A stretch of 64,000 nucleotides of DNA from Pseudanabaena sp. FACHB-1998 (lineage in GTDB: Bacteria; Cyanobacteriota; Cyanobacteriia; Pseudanabaenales; Pseudanabaenaceae), in NCBI RefSeq assembly GCF_014696355.1, contig NZ_JACJQA010000025.1:26539-90538 (forward strand), written 5' to 3'. Below the pieces are notes generated by a model. That model was not told the DNA's origin. It saw only the letters and a list, made by a program, of their open reading frames with translations, and ran no database searches. Positions 1 through 7,630 of this stretch are shown one piece after another (position 1 is the stretch's first letter; each line of letters opens with the position of its first letter). The translations under genes and the position numbers were made by a program.

Positions 1-2
1 TA

Positions 3-644
3 CTCGATCCTGAAACCACTTACTCTCTGCCTCCTCGTCAGATTGGCAATGGCATTGTTGATGCCTTTACCCATGTGGTCGAGCAGTATTTAACCTATCC
101 CGCAAATGCGCCATTACAAGACCGTTGGGCGGAGTCCATTCTCCAAACCTTGATCGAAGAGGGTCCTAAGACCTTAGCTAATCCCCATGACTATGCATCA
201 CGGGCTAATGTAGTTTGGTCAGCAACTTTGGCTCTCAATGGAATGATCGGTACGGGTGTGCCTCAAGATTGGACTACCCACATGATCGGACATGAGTTGA
301 CGGCTTTACATGGATTGGATCATGCTCAAACTCTGGCGGTGGTTTTGCCAAATACACTTACTGTGAGACGCGATCGCAAGCGTGAAAAACTATTGCAATA
401 TGCTGAGCGCGTTTGGGATCTGGTGGATGGTGATGAGGAGGCGAGAATTGATCAAGCCATTCAGAAAACTCGCGACTTTTTTGAATCTGTTGGCGTTCGT
501 ACCAAGCTCTCCGACTATGGTGTGGGCTTAGATGTAATTCCCTTAATCACTGATCGCTTCGAGAAGCGTGGTTTTGTGGCTTTAGGTGAACATCAAGATG
601 TTACGCCCAAGGTTGTCGAGCAAATTTTAGCGCTCTGCGCTTAA
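3..644 (+). CDS. yqhD: Iron/zinc-dependent alcohol dehydrogenase, YqhD type (5' truncated by window edge)
   Basis: NADPH-dependent reduction of aldehydes to alcohols in the cytosol. The visible 213 codons match the C-terminal half of group III metal alcohol dehydrogenases of the E. coli YqhD type across their length. The frame is open from base 3, so the gene enters from the left edge. Metal ligands are visible: Asp and His in the DAFTHVVEQ segment, and the two His of THM..GHELTALHGLDHAQ, 14 residues apart as in E. coli YqhD (H267/H281). The C-terminal SDYGV and LGEHQD segments also match. A small hairpin follows the stop. Family assignment is firm; physiological substrate is unknown. Confidence 0.93.
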   Translation, partial: LDPETTYSLPPRQIGNGIVDAFTHVVEQYLTYPANAPLQDRWAESILQTLIEEGPKTLANPHDYASRANVVWSATLALNGMIGTGVPQDWTTHMIGHELTALHGLDHAQTLAVVLPNTLTVRRDRKREKLLQYAERVWDLVDGDEEARIDQAIQKTRDFFESVGVRTKLSDYGVGLDVIPLITDRFEKRGFVALGEHQDVTPKVVEQILALCA

Positions 645-649
645 TTCCT

Positions 650-674
650 AAAAGTGCTGCTTTGCAGTACTTTT
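650..674. terminator. Hairpin after yqhD
   Basis: Inverted repeat with 11-base arms (AAAAGTGCTGC / GCAGTACTTTT, one G-T pair) around TTT, six bases after the yqhD stop and ending in TTTT. Probably a terminator. The loop context resembles the TGCTTTGCA-type hairpins found all over this window. Confidence 0.6.
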
Positions 675-680
675 ATACCA

Positions 681-712
681 ATTCCCAAAAGTGTTGGCAC
701 ACTTTTGGGAAT
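681..712. repeat. Palindrome upstream of the phosphatase gene
   Basis: Perfect 14-base arms (ATTCCCAAAAGTGT / ACACTTTTGGGAAT) around TGGC. It lies just before the ribosome site of the next gene. Related palindromes with a CAAAAGTG core occur near 10854 and 47140, so this is a dispersed repeat rather than a gene-specific operator. Confidence 0.65.
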
Positions 713-735
713 CAAAAATTGCTTCTAGTAAGGAT

Positions 736-1200
736 ATGACTAAAAAACTTTTATTTGTTTGCTTAGGTAATATTTGCCGATCGCCTGCCGCCGAAAATAT
801 TATGAATCATTTGCTAGAGCAGGAAGAACTAAGCGACCGCATTACCTGTGACTCAGCAGGGACAGGAGGATGGCATGTGGGCGCACCCCCCGATCGCCGC
901 ATGAGAGCCGCCGCCAAAGAGCGAGGCTTAAATTTTGTAGGTTCCGCAAGACAGTTTGAAGCAATGGACTTACGAGAATTTGACCTGATCTTGGCGATGG
1001 ACAAAGACAACTATCGCAATATTCTTGCCCTCGATCCTCAAGGTAAGTATAGGGACAAGGTAAAGATGATGTGTGACTATTGCCAAAACCATACGGATAA
1101 GGAAGTTCCCGATCCTTACTATGGCGGAGCCGATGGATTTAATTATGTAATAGATTTATTATTCGATGCCTGTGGTGGACTTCTCAAATCTCTTAAATAA
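736..1200 (+). CDS. Low-molecular-weight protein-tyrosine phosphatase
   Basis: Predicted cytosolic phosphotyrosine phosphatase of 154 aa, the usual family size. The P-loop CLGNICRS (C-x5-R) sits at residues 9-16, and the general-acid Asp is in the VPDPYYGG loop near the C-terminus. I chose the ATG at 736, because the P-loop of this family starts close to the N-terminus and AGTAAGG lies just upstream; a start at 691 would add 15 residues encoded by a palindromic repeat. In bacteria such enzymes often act on tyrosine kinases of polysaccharide export or on phosphorylated arginine; which applies here cannot be seen. It is a single gene, followed at once by a hairpin overlapping its stop codon. 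Confidence 0.92.
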   Translation: MTKKLLFVCLGNICRSPAAENIMNHLLEQEELSDRITCDSAGTGGWHVGAPPDRRMRAAAKERGLNFVGSARQFEAMDLREFDLILAMDKDNYRNILALDPQGKYRDKVKMMCDYCQNHTDKEVPDPYYGGADGFNYVIDLLFDACGGLLKSLK

Positions 1201-1239
1201 GAGCAACCCAATAGCCTCGCTATTGGGTTGCTCTTATTT
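1195..1239. terminator. Perfect 20-base-arm hairpin overlapping the phosphatase stop
   Basis: AAATAAGAGCAACCCAATAG pairs with its exact complement around CCTCG. The left arm contains the TAA stop. It is followed by T residues, so it is a plausible terminator. The unique arms and short GC loop match the dispersed hairpin family. Confidence 0.7.
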
Positions 1240-1340
1240 AAGACGAACTAGCGCTTTGCGCTTACTGAAAACCCAGATTTGAGAGAGCTTTCTCAACTCT
1301 AGACGACTCTAAACCTCAACAAGCTGTAGCAAAATAACTA

Positions 1341-2003
1341 ATGGGACAAATCGCCCGATCGCTTGCATCAATTATTCTGAAATCTGATCCCTACTTCAAC
1401 TTTCCCTACCACGACTATCCAGAGGATATTCAGGGATGGGGTAGTCATGATCCTATATTTGCTCAGATTCTAGAAACCATCGCCCCATCAATTATTTTAG
1501 AAGTTGGCACATGGAAAGGAGCCTCCGCTATCTATATGGCGGAATTAATGAAATCGAAAGGCACTGATTTTGCGATCATTTGCATTGACACTTGGTTAGG
1601 GGGAATCGAACATATTGATGACTCGATCGCGTTTAGTATTGACGACACGCGCAAGTATGGCTATCCCACACTTTATTATCAATTTCTCGCCAATGTCATA
1701 TATGCAGGGCATCAGGAGCATATTGTGCCATTTCCTAATACCAGTGCGATCGCCGCAAGATTTTTGTTAAAGCGACAGATACAAGCGGATGTGATCTACA
1801 TTGATGCCAGCCACGAAGAAGAGGATGTCTACGCGGATTTGAGCAACTATTGGAAAATATTGCGATCGGGTGGCGTGATGTTTGGCGATGATTGGGATGC
1901 TGGGGCTTTAGGTTATAGCGTCATTTGTGCTGTCAATCGCTTTGTCAAAGAGAGGCAACTCAACCTTCAAGTCCAAGGCAATAAATGGGTAATTCAAAAA
2001 TAA
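1341..2003 (+). CDS. Class I SAM-dependent methyltransferase
   Basis: 220 aa with a Rossmann-type methyltransferase core. The SAM glycine motif EVGTWKGASA is near residues 54-63, an acidic loop-2 residue follows in IICIDTW, and the YIDASHEEEDVYADL segment (motif IV/post-IV) sits near 151-165, followed by LRSGGVMFGDDW. This pattern resembles the Methyltransf_24/CmcI-like group found next to glycan or small-molecule modification genes. The substrate cannot be told. The neighbours are unrelated and both are separated by hairpins, so it is probably monocistronic. Confidence 0.85.
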   Translation: MGQIARSLASIILKSDPYFNFPYHDYPEDIQGWGSHDPIFAQILETIAPSIILEVGTWKGASAIYMAELMKSKGTDFAIICIDTWLGGIEHIDDSIAFSIDDTRKYGYPTLYYQFLANVIYAGHQEHIVPFPNTSAIAARFLLKRQIQADVIYIDASHEEEDVYADLSNYWKILRSGGVMFGDDWDAGALGYSVICAVNRFVKERQLNLQVQGNKWVIQK

Positions 2004-2036
2004 AAAAGAGAGTTGCAGAGCAACTCTCTTTTTTAT
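2002..2036. terminator. Terminator after the methyltransferase
   Basis: AAAAAAGAGAGTTG / CAACTCTCTTTTTT around CAGAG, with a T tract. It is directly followed by a GGCGATCGCGATATAAT segment like the right ends of the MITE-like repeats. Confidence 0.8.
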
Positions 2037-2056
2037 AGTGATGTTGGCGATCGCGA

Positions 2057-2062
2057 TATAAT
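2057..2062 (+). promoter_or_regulatory. Possible -10 box (TATAAT) at the end of a repeat
   Basis: TATAAT 26 bases before the HdrB-like start, inside GGCGATCGCGATATAATT. The same arrangement recurs at 3044, 11017 and 25308. No good -35 hexamer is visible at the standard distance. Confidence 0.4.
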
Positions 2063-2088
2063 TTCAAACACAGCTTCGGTATAGATAA

Positions 2089-2985
2089 ATGCCCCAAACA
2101 AACGCCTTGAAATATGCCTACTATTCGGGATGTGTAGCTAAAGGCGCTTGCAAAGAACTCCACGCATCAACAACCGCGCTCGCCCAAGCTCTAGGCATTG
2201 AATTAGTAGAATTGCATAAGGCGACCTGCTGCGGTTCAGGCACTTTCAAAGAAACCGATGAATTAATAGAAGACGTAGTTAATGCGCGGAATATTTCTCT
2301 CGCAGAAGAATTAAACCTCAATGTGATGACCCAATGCAGTACTTGCCAAGGCGTACTCGGTCGGGTGAACGATAAGCTCAAAAGCTCTGATACCAGTCGC
2401 AAGGATGAAGTTAATGCTTTACTCAATACTCAAGGTCATAATTTTGAAGGCTCAACTGAGGTTTTACATTTACTCTGGATTCTCATCCGTGACTATGGTT
2501 TAGAAAATATTGCCGCTAAAGTCACTCGATCGCTTGCCAATCTGAAATGTGCTGCCTTTTATGGCTGTTATTTATTGCGATCGCAAACAGTTACGCGCTT
2601 TGACGATCCCTTTAAACCAGAATCTCTAGAAAATATTTTCCGTGCCGTCGGCGCAACACCCATTTATTACGATGGTCGCGTACAGTGCTGCGGCTGGCCG
2701 ATTTCTAGCTATGCCCCCAAAGAATCTTTCTCAATGGCAGGACGACATCTCACTGCCGCGATCGCCGCAGGAGCCGATTGCATTGTCACTCCATGTCCTC
2801 TGTGTCACCTAAATCTGGATTCTCGCCAACCTGAAGTTGAGAAAGTCATTGGTCAAAAATTGGGGATTCCGATTTTGCATTTACCGCAACTAATTGGACT
2901 AGCGATCGGTATCGATCCTAAAGTTCTCGGCTTAGATCGCCACATCGTCTCTACAAGTTCAGTTTTACAAAAACTCACTTTATAG
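2089..2985 (+). CDS. HdrB-like CoB-CoM heterodisulfide reductase subunit B family protein
   Basis: 298 aa with two CCG domains (C-x(n)-CCG-x(n)-C-x-x-C). The first runs from SGCV through ATCCGSG to QCSTCQG (about residues 14-90). The second runs from FYGCYLL through VQCCGWP to TPCPLC (about 156-245). In HdrB of methanogens such cysteines bind noncubane Fe-S clusters that cleave disulfides. In cyanobacteria homologues are soluble redox proteins, sometimes proposed as the membrane-anchor-like subunit of an unusual succinate dehydrogenase. No HdrA, HdrC or Sdh gene is adjacent, so the partner is unknown. All expected cysteines are present. Confidence 0.88.
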   Translation: MPQTNALKYAYYSGCVAKGACKELHASTTALAQALGIELVELHKATCCGSGTFKETDELIEDVVNARNISLAEELNLNVMTQCSTCQGVLGRVNDKLKSSDTSRKDEVNALLNTQGHNFEGSTEVLHLLWILIRDYGLENIAAKVTRSLANLKCAAFYGCYLLRSQTVTRFDDPFKPESLENIFRAVGATPIYYDGRVQCCGWPISSYAPKESFSMAGRHLTAAIAAGADCIVTPCPLCHLNLDSRQPEVEKVIGQKLGIPILHLPQLIGLAIGIDPKVLGLDRHIVSTSSVLQKLTL

Positions 2986-2993
2986 CTAGACGA

Positions 2994-3022
2994 AGAGAGG
3001 CGGTGCTTCGCGCCGCCTCTCT
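2994..3022. repeat. Hairpin with TGCTTCGCG loop
   Basis: AGAGAGGCGG / CCGCCTCTCT arms around a TGCTTCGCG loop, just after the HdrB-like gene. It is followed by the sequence TTGGCGACAGCGATATAAT, the shared right end of the repeat family. It may terminate the upstream gene. Confidence 0.7.
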
Positions 3023-3043
3023 CAATACACTTGGCGACAGCGA

Positions 3044-3049
3044 TATAAT
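3044..3049 (+). promoter_or_regulatory. Possible -10 box (TATAAT) at a repeat end
   Basis: TATAAT inside GGCGACAGCGATATAATT, 43 bases before the Uma2 gene. It is the end of the preceding hairpin repeat. -35 not evident. Confidence 0.4.
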
Positions 3050-3091
3050 TGTTAATATATTGTCGCTTGTGCAGACAGCACTGCTTGTGCC

Positions 3092-3943
3092 ATGACTCCA
3101 GCCATTGTTACCAACATTGCTAAGTCCGAAAGTAATCCCGAGACTCATCTCGTTAATCCCCCCGAAATCTTTTACCCTTCCGAGGATGGAGAACCCTTGG
3201 CAGAAACCTCAATTCATGCTGATGCAATCATTGTTACAGTCGGCATATTACGCAACTATTTAGCAACCAAATTCTCTGAGCGATCGCCTGTCGTTCTTGC
3301 TGACCAATTCCTTTACTATGCTCAAGGATTTCCTAAATTACGGGTATCACCTGACATTATGGTAATTTTTGAAATCCCCCAAGTCCCCTATGACAATTAC
3401 AAAATCTGGGACACAGGCAAAGTCCCTAGCATTATTTTTGAAATCACATCGCCCAAGACTCAGGCAAAAGACAAAGAATTTAAAAGAAATCTCTATGAAG
3501 ACATCGGAGTGCAAGAGTATTGGCTCTTCGATCCCAAAGGCGAATGGATAGCTGAAAAATTGCGTGGTTATCGTCTCGACTATCGCGAACGTGATGACGA
3601 CTACATCTATTACCCAATTACAGATAGCCAGAGTCATGTCTTAGGCTTACGCCTAGAAGTCAAAGAACATTTGATCGACTTTTATGAATTAGACACGGGC
3701 GAGAAATTGCTAATGCCCCTTGAGCTAATTTTTGCCCTACAAAATCAAAAGCAACTTACCATCCAAGAAAGCGAACGTGCGGAACAAGAACGTTTACGTG
3801 CTGAGCAGGAAAGCGAACGTGCCGAACAAGAGCGCTTACGTGCTGAGCAGGAAAGTGCAAGGGCTAATGCGGCTGAATTAGAGTCTCAAAAATTACGAGA
3901 TCGCCTCATTGCGTTAGGTATCAATCCAGACGAGATAATCTAA
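3092..3943 (+). CDS. Uma2-family (DUF820) PD-(D/E)xK nuclease-like protein with C-terminal coiled coil
   Basis: 283 aa. The central part has the Uma2 core: VSPDIMVIFE (PD motif), IIFEITSPKT (E-x-x-SPKT) and the QEYWLFDP segment near residues 85-155. Uma2 proteins are abundant in cyanobacteria and have a restriction-endonuclease fold, but their biological role is not established. The C-terminus (about 228-270) is a highly charged coiled coil built from a tandem repeat containing ERAEQERLRAEQ, encoded by near-identical 42-base units. It ends with LRALGINPDEI-like residues common in this family. It stands alone between repeats and is closed by a strong terminator. Confidence 0.88.
   Translation: MTPAIVTNIAKSESNPETHLVNPPEIFYPSEDGEPLAETSIHADAIIVTVGILRNYLATKFSERSPVVLADQFLYYAQGFPKLRVSPDIMVIFEIPQVPYDNYKIWDTGKVPSIIFEITSPKTQAKDKEFKRNLYEDIGVQEYWLFDPKGEWIAEKLRGYRLDYRERDDDYIYYPITDSQSHVLGLRLEVKEHLIDFYELDTGEKLLMPLELIFALQNQKQLTIQESERAEQERLRAEQESERAEQERLRAEQESARANAAELESQKLRDRLIALGINPDEII
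3768..3855 (+). repeat. Tandem 42-base coding repeat in the Uma2 gene
   Basis: Two and a partial third near-identical units encode the ESERAEQERLRAEQ heptad-like peptide. In-frame unit length means copy changes would lengthen the coiled coil without a frameshift. Confidence 0.75.
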
Positions 3944-3978
3944 AAAAAAGACCGCTCACTATGTGAGCGGTCTTTTTT
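3944..3978. terminator. Bidirectional terminator between Uma2 and tRNA-Leu
   Basis: AAAAAAGACCGCTCAC / GTGAGCGGTCTTTTTT around TAT. A-tract and T-tract flank a GC stem, so it can work in both directions for the convergent Uma2 and tRNA-Leu genes. Confidence 0.9.
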
Positions 3979-3984
3979 AATCTA

Positions 3985-4068
3985 TGGGCAAAGAGAGAAT
4001 CGAACTCTCATGACATTGCTGTCGTCAGATTTTGAGTCTGATGCGTCTACCAATTCCGCCACTCGCCC
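3985..4068 (-). tRNA. tRNA-Leu (anticodon CAA)
   Basis: On the minus strand the sequence starts GGGCGAGTGGCGGAATTGG and folds into a class II tRNA with a long variable arm. The anticodon loop is CTCAAAA between TCAGA and TCTGA, giving CAA, which reads UUG. The T-loop GTTCGATTC is present and the acceptor pairs GGGCGAG with TTTGCCC, discriminator A. CCA is not encoded. Length of about 84 bases fits tRNA-Leu. Confidence 0.95.
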
Positions 4069-4234
4069 TTACTTCAGGATTTATATCCTAACTAACAATC
4101 ATGTTCTTTGTCAAATATTTCTTTAAAGAAATATATAAATCTAGTTCAGACCTCTACTCTATGGTGGTTATAAATTATATGCAATGGCGATTACTATACA
4201 ATTTAGATTTCAAAAAATAATTTTCAGTTAACCT

Positions 4235-4630
4235 ATGTCAAAATTAGAACGCCTAATTGTGCTGGCGGAAGATGAATTAGTGCAGTACAGCACCAATGCT
4301 CGGAAAATCGAAAAACTGCGCCAAAAATTCGGATTAACCCTAAATGTTGCTGAGCAGAAACAAGCTAAAGCCGAACTACTTGCAGCGATGCCAACCGATG
4401 ATATTAGTCAAATAGTCGAAAAAAATCGTCAAACTATTTCTCTACCATTTTGGGGTATCGCAGGACTAGGACTACTACTAGGAATATCGATGGAACAGCC
4501 CCTAGATTTTATCGCTACGGTAATCGGAACTGGGGCAGCGATCGCCCTGCAAAAATGGGGCTGGCAGCTGCAAGCCAAGCGCCTAGTTTTACAAACTTTA
4601 GAAGATATCGAAGAACGGACAAAGCGTTAG
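4235..4630 (+). CDS. Hypothetical membrane protein, 131 aa
   Basis: Not recognised. The first 65 residues are charged and helical (probable coiled coil: KIEKLRQKFG.., EQKQAKAELLAAM). A hydrophobic hairpin follows at about residues 70-105 (ISLPFWGIAGLGLLLGIS and FIATVIGTGAAIAL), then a short charged tail. The likely topology is two membrane passes with both ends on one side. A TACAAT box lies at 4197, in another GGCGATTACTATACAAT repeat-end sequence. The trmL gene follows after 68 bases and may be co-transcribed. Confidence 0.7.
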   Translation: MSKLERLIVLAEDELVQYSTNARKIEKLRQKFGLTLNVAEQKQAKAELLAAMPTDDISQIVEKNRQTISLPFWGIAGLGLLLGISMEQPLDFIATVIGTGAAIALQKWGWQLQAKRLVLQTLEDIEERTKR

Positions 4631-4698
4631 CCCATACTTTCTGCGTTATATTTAAAGACTGTGCTATAACCACAGTCTTTAAATTTCCTAAATCGTCA

Positions 4699-5145
4699 AT
4701 GCTACAAGTCGCTCTCATCTATCCCGAAATCCCGCCCAATACAGGCAATATCGCTCGCACCTGTGCCGCCACAAATACCCATTTGCACCTGGTTGAGCCA
4801 TTGGGCTTTGAAATTAGCGATCGCCAATTAAAGCGAGCAGGCATAGACTATTGGAATTATGTAAACGTAACTGTGCATCCCCATATCGAATCCTTACGGG
4901 AAGCATCTCAAGGTGGAAGATGGATTTGCTTTAGTGCGCGAGGAGCAAAAAACTTCCGTGAATTTCAATTCCAAGATGGCGACTGGCTCCTATTTGGCAG
5001 TGAATCCAGTGGTTTACCTCCAGAAGTCCTTGCCAAGAATCCTGCTGTCTATATTCCTATGGAAAACCCTAACGTCCGCAGTCTCAATCTTTCAGTGAGT
5101 GCGGCTCTAGGCTTATTTGAAGCGAGACGACAGTTAGGACTCTAA
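4699..5145 (+). CDS. trmL: tRNA (cytidine(34)-2'-O)-methyltransferase
   Basis: 148 aa SPOUT-class methyltransferase that methylates the 2'-OH of the wobble base of certain tRNA-Leu species. Motifs fit TrmL: the N-terminal ALIYPEIPPNTGNIARTCAA, GIDYWNYV, LLFGSESSGLPPEVL (the SAM-binding knot loop) and the C-terminal IPM..NVRSLNLSVSAALGLFEA. The ATG at 4699 gives the normal family length; an upstream in-frame start at 4450 would overlap the previous gene. Its likely substrate type, a tRNA-Leu, happens to lie 0.6 kb upstream, probably a coincidence. Confidence 0.95.
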   Translation: MLQVALIYPEIPPNTGNIARTCAATNTHLHLVEPLGFEISDRQLKRAGIDYWNYVNVTVHPHIESLREASQGGRWICFSARGAKNFREFQFQDGDWLLFGSESSGLPPEVLAKNPAVYIPMENPNVRSLNLSVSAALGLFEARRQLGL

Positions 5146-5166
5146 GAAGAGTCATCTCTATTGGCT

Positions 5167-6534
5167 TTATTTAGTAACTAGTGAGTCATAAGTTGCCTTA
5201 AAGCCTGCTTTTTGCAAAGCTTTAACCGCAGTTTCTTCATCCTGTACCCAGAATTGATTGCCTAGGCGAACTAACTTGGGCATATATTCGATCGCCGCAA
5301 TTACAGGAATTTTGTTGGAAGCTTCAGGTTCATTTCTGCCATAGCTCGAATTGCCTTGGTTAGAATTACTATAGCTAGGATTAGGGTTTAAGGCGGTTTT
5401 GAGTTGTTGTAACACTTGGCGATCGCTTGCCTGTTCGCGAGTTAGCTCAACCCGCACCATCCGCACTGACTCAATGGGCTGCATATCATCAATGATTAAT
5501 TGGGTTTGCTCATCGCGGCGATCAATTTTGCCCCATACCATCAGACGTTTATCCTTTTCCAGAAGATGCTTGACTTTATCAAAGGTTTTTGGAAAGACAA
5601 CTGCTTCCGTACTGCCCGTCAGATCTTCAAGTTGCAAAATTGCCATCGCGTCGCCTTTTTTAGTAATTACGGATTTAATATCCAAAATCAAGGCGATCGC
5701 GGTAACGATTTTTGTTTCCGAAGAATCGGGAATATCGCAAAGATTAATCGGAGCCATCACCCTTGCGGAACGACTAACTACGCTCAGGGGATGATCGGAA
5801 ATATAAAAACCTAATAATTCCTTTTCCATCCGCAACTTTTCTTGAGACGAGTAATCTTGAACGCGAGTAGTTTTTGGGGCAGTATCAAAGGTTTTGGTAT
5901 TGCTACTTTCGCCAAAGAAATCAAAGATATTTCCTTGCCCTGAGGCTTGCTCTTTAGCACGGCGCGAAGCCCATTCCATCGTGATATCGAGATCATTCAT
6001 CAACTGATGACGATTTGCCTCTAGCAAGTCTAACGCCCCAGTCTGAATTAGAGCTTCTAAGGCTTTTTTATTTAGCGATCGCGAATCAAGACGACTGCAC
6101 AAATCAGCTAAAGAGGTAAAATTACCCGCATCTTGGCGAGCTTGTAAAATTGCTGCGATCGGTCCTGCCCCCAAATTTTTAATCGCTGCCAATCCAAACA
6201 AAATCTTCTGCTCACGGGGCGTAAAGTCTTCGCCAGAGCTATTTACATCAGGTGGTACAACCTGAATCCCCATACTACGACAGTTGGCAATATAGCGCTG
6301 TACCTTGTCTTGATCGCCACTGACCGAAGACAAAAGCGCCGCCATATATTCAACGGGATAGTTTGCCTTTAGATATGCAGTCTGATAGGTGACATATCCG
6401 TAGGCGACACTGTGAGATTTATTAAAGCAATTGGAGGCAATATAGCCATGATCAAGTAAAAAATTGTGGTCGCGTTCTAACCCAATATCGAAAACAGGTT
6501 GCACATCTAAAGATTTGCGACTAACGATTTTCAT
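5167..6534 (-). CDS. dnaE: DNA polymerase III alpha subunit, C-terminal half with split-intein C-fragment
   Basis: 455 aa. Residues 1-35 are the C-terminal fragment of the naturally split DnaE intein: VFDIGLERDHNFLL is block F and GYIASN, followed by Cys, is block G. The extein begins CFNKSHSVAYGYVTYQTAYLK at residue 36, exactly as in other split cyanobacterial DnaE proteins. The rest is the C-terminal part of the replicative polymerase, including the helix-hairpin-helix and OB-fold regions. The N-terminal half with Int-N must be encoded elsewhere. Protein trans-splicing of the two products should give full-length DnaE. The ATG at 6534 has GGGGTAAG upstream. Catalytic residues seen: the terminal Asn and the +1 Cys. 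Confidence 0.97.
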   Translation of the reverse strand: MKIVSRKSLDVQPVFDIGLERDHNFLLDHGYIASNCFNKSHSVAYGYVTYQTAYLKANYPVEYMAALLSSVSGDQDKVQRYIANCRSMGIQVVPPDVNSSGEDFTPREQKILFGLAAIKNLGAGPIAAILQARQDAGNFTSLADLCSRLDSRSLNKKALEALIQTGALDLLEANRHQLMNDLDITMEWASRRAKEQASGQGNIFDFFGESSNTKTFDTAPKTTRVQDYSSQEKLRMEKELLGFYISDHPLSVVSRSARVMAPINLCDIPDSSETKIVTAIALILDIKSVITKKGDAMAILQLEDLTGSTEAVVFPKTFDKVKHLLEKDKRLMVWGKIDRRDEQTQLIIDDMQPIESVRMVRVELTREQASDRQVLQQLKTALNPNPSYSNSNQGNSSYGRNEPEASNKIPVIAAIEYMPKLVRLGNQFWVQDEETAVKALQKAGFKATYDSLVTK

Positions 6535-6569
6535 TTACTTACCCCAGATTGCCAAAAAATCAATAACAA

Positions 6570-6617
6570 AAATAAGCGCTTAGGCAATGGCTATAACCAT
6601 TGCCTAAGCGCTTATTT
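6570..6617. terminator. Strong hairpin between STAS and dnaE-C
   Basis: AAATAAGCGCTTAGGCAATGG pairs with its complement around a six-base loop. Reading on the minus strand, it follows the STAS stop and ends in a T-rich run, so it should separate that operon from dnaE. Confidence 0.85.
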
Positions 6618-6626
6618 TAATAAAAT

Positions 6627-6977
6627 CTATGGTTCAAAGCCTTCTAGTTCAGGCACTTCAGCAACTAAATGTACACCTTGAATGTAAAGAGAACGACCAT
6701 ATTTACCGACATTCTCTAAGCGGAGCTTACCACCTTGCTTTTTAGCTTGCACAGCCATGTCGATCGCCGCACCTACACCTCTACTAACGATCTTGGTCAC
6801 TCCTTCAAAGTCTAAGACAATCGCCACTAATTTACGATCAATAAAAGGCTGAACGGCTTGTCTAAAATATGGAACCGTTGTTACACTCAAAGCGCCATTT
6901 AGTTTGAGAATAACTTGATCGCCATCAATTTGTTCGACGATCTTGAGTTCATCTTGTAAAAATGAGGAATGAGTCAT
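6627..6977 (-). CDS. STAS-domain anti-sigma-factor antagonist-like protein
   Basis: 116 aa single STAS domain. The pattern VILKLNGALSVTTVPYFRQAV and VAIVLDFEGVTKIVSRGVGAAID fits SpoIIAA/RsbV-type proteins. The canonical D-S-S-G-L phosphosite reads IVSRGVG here, so one Ser is kept in the region but the context is divergent. It overlaps the upstream ATPase gene by four bases (ATGA), which indicates translational coupling. The pair is expected to act as a partner-switching module in which the kinase binds or phosphorylates the STAS protein. The target (sigma factor or other) cannot be told. Confidence 0.87.
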   Translation of the reverse strand: MTHSSFLQDELKIVEQIDGDQVILKLNGALSVTTVPYFRQAVQPFIDRKLVAIVLDFEGVTKIVSRGVGAAIDMAVQAKKQGGKLRLENVGKYGRSLYIQGVHLVAEVPELEGFEP

Positions 6978-7417
6978 GATTGGAGAATGGGTTTGGGGAT
7001 AGACAGAAACTTGCTCATACGGACGGTTGTACCTTGATCGGTAGATTCGATCTCGACCTTGTCAACCAGTGCTTTGATCATATGTATACCAAAACCGCCA
7101 TTCTTGACACCCATCTCGGCTATCAAATCAAAATCAGGTGGTGGTACACTGTCAACATCAAAGCCTGATCCACGATCATGGACTTCTACAATTAGGCTGT
7201 TATGTGCTGCGAAAACTACAACTTCTACGTCAAGGTCAGATGTACTGTAAAGAACTGCGTTTACTAAAGCTTCCGTAAGAGCTTGGACGATGTCTTGCAC
7301 AGCATCAGGACTATACCCCATTTTTGTAGCGAGTACTTCGACTGCTGCGATGGGAATGTCCTCGATTCCCTCAACGGGTGGAATTGAGATTCGCAGCTTT
7401 AAAGGCTTCTCACTCAT
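6974..7417 (-). CDS. RsbW-like anti-sigma regulatory ATPase/serine kinase
   Basis: 147 aa GHKL-type ATPase domain. The N box is in VQALTEALVNAVLYS (about 43-57), the G1 box in VEVHDRGSGFD and the G2-like region in GVKNGGFGIHMIKALVD. The gene overlaps the STAS gene downstream by four bases, so the two form a partner-switch operon. In cyanobacteria such kinases are linked to stress or motility control rather than sporulation. No sigma factor gene is nearby. Confidence 0.87.
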   Translation of the reverse strand: MSEKPLKLRISIPPVEGIEDIPIAAVEVLATKMGYSPDAVQDIVQALTEALVNAVLYSTSDLDVEVVVFAAHNSLIVEVHDRGSGFDVDSVPPPDFDLIAEMGVKNGGFGIHMIKALVDKVEIESTDQGTTVRMSKFLSIPKPILQS

Positions 7418-7630
7418 GGGGAGTCATTCTTCAGCTTTGATTAGCTTTGCCAAATGTAATATACCACAGGTTATTAATTGATGTTTAGAAAACGAAGAAA
7501 TTTTTGCTTATGTCTATAATTAGAGCCAAATTATTACAGTGCTTCACATTTAACGATCACTAAATATTTTTTTTGAAATAATAAATAAAGGTAAGGCTTT
7601 GCATCACCTTCATTTATGGTGTTTATTACA

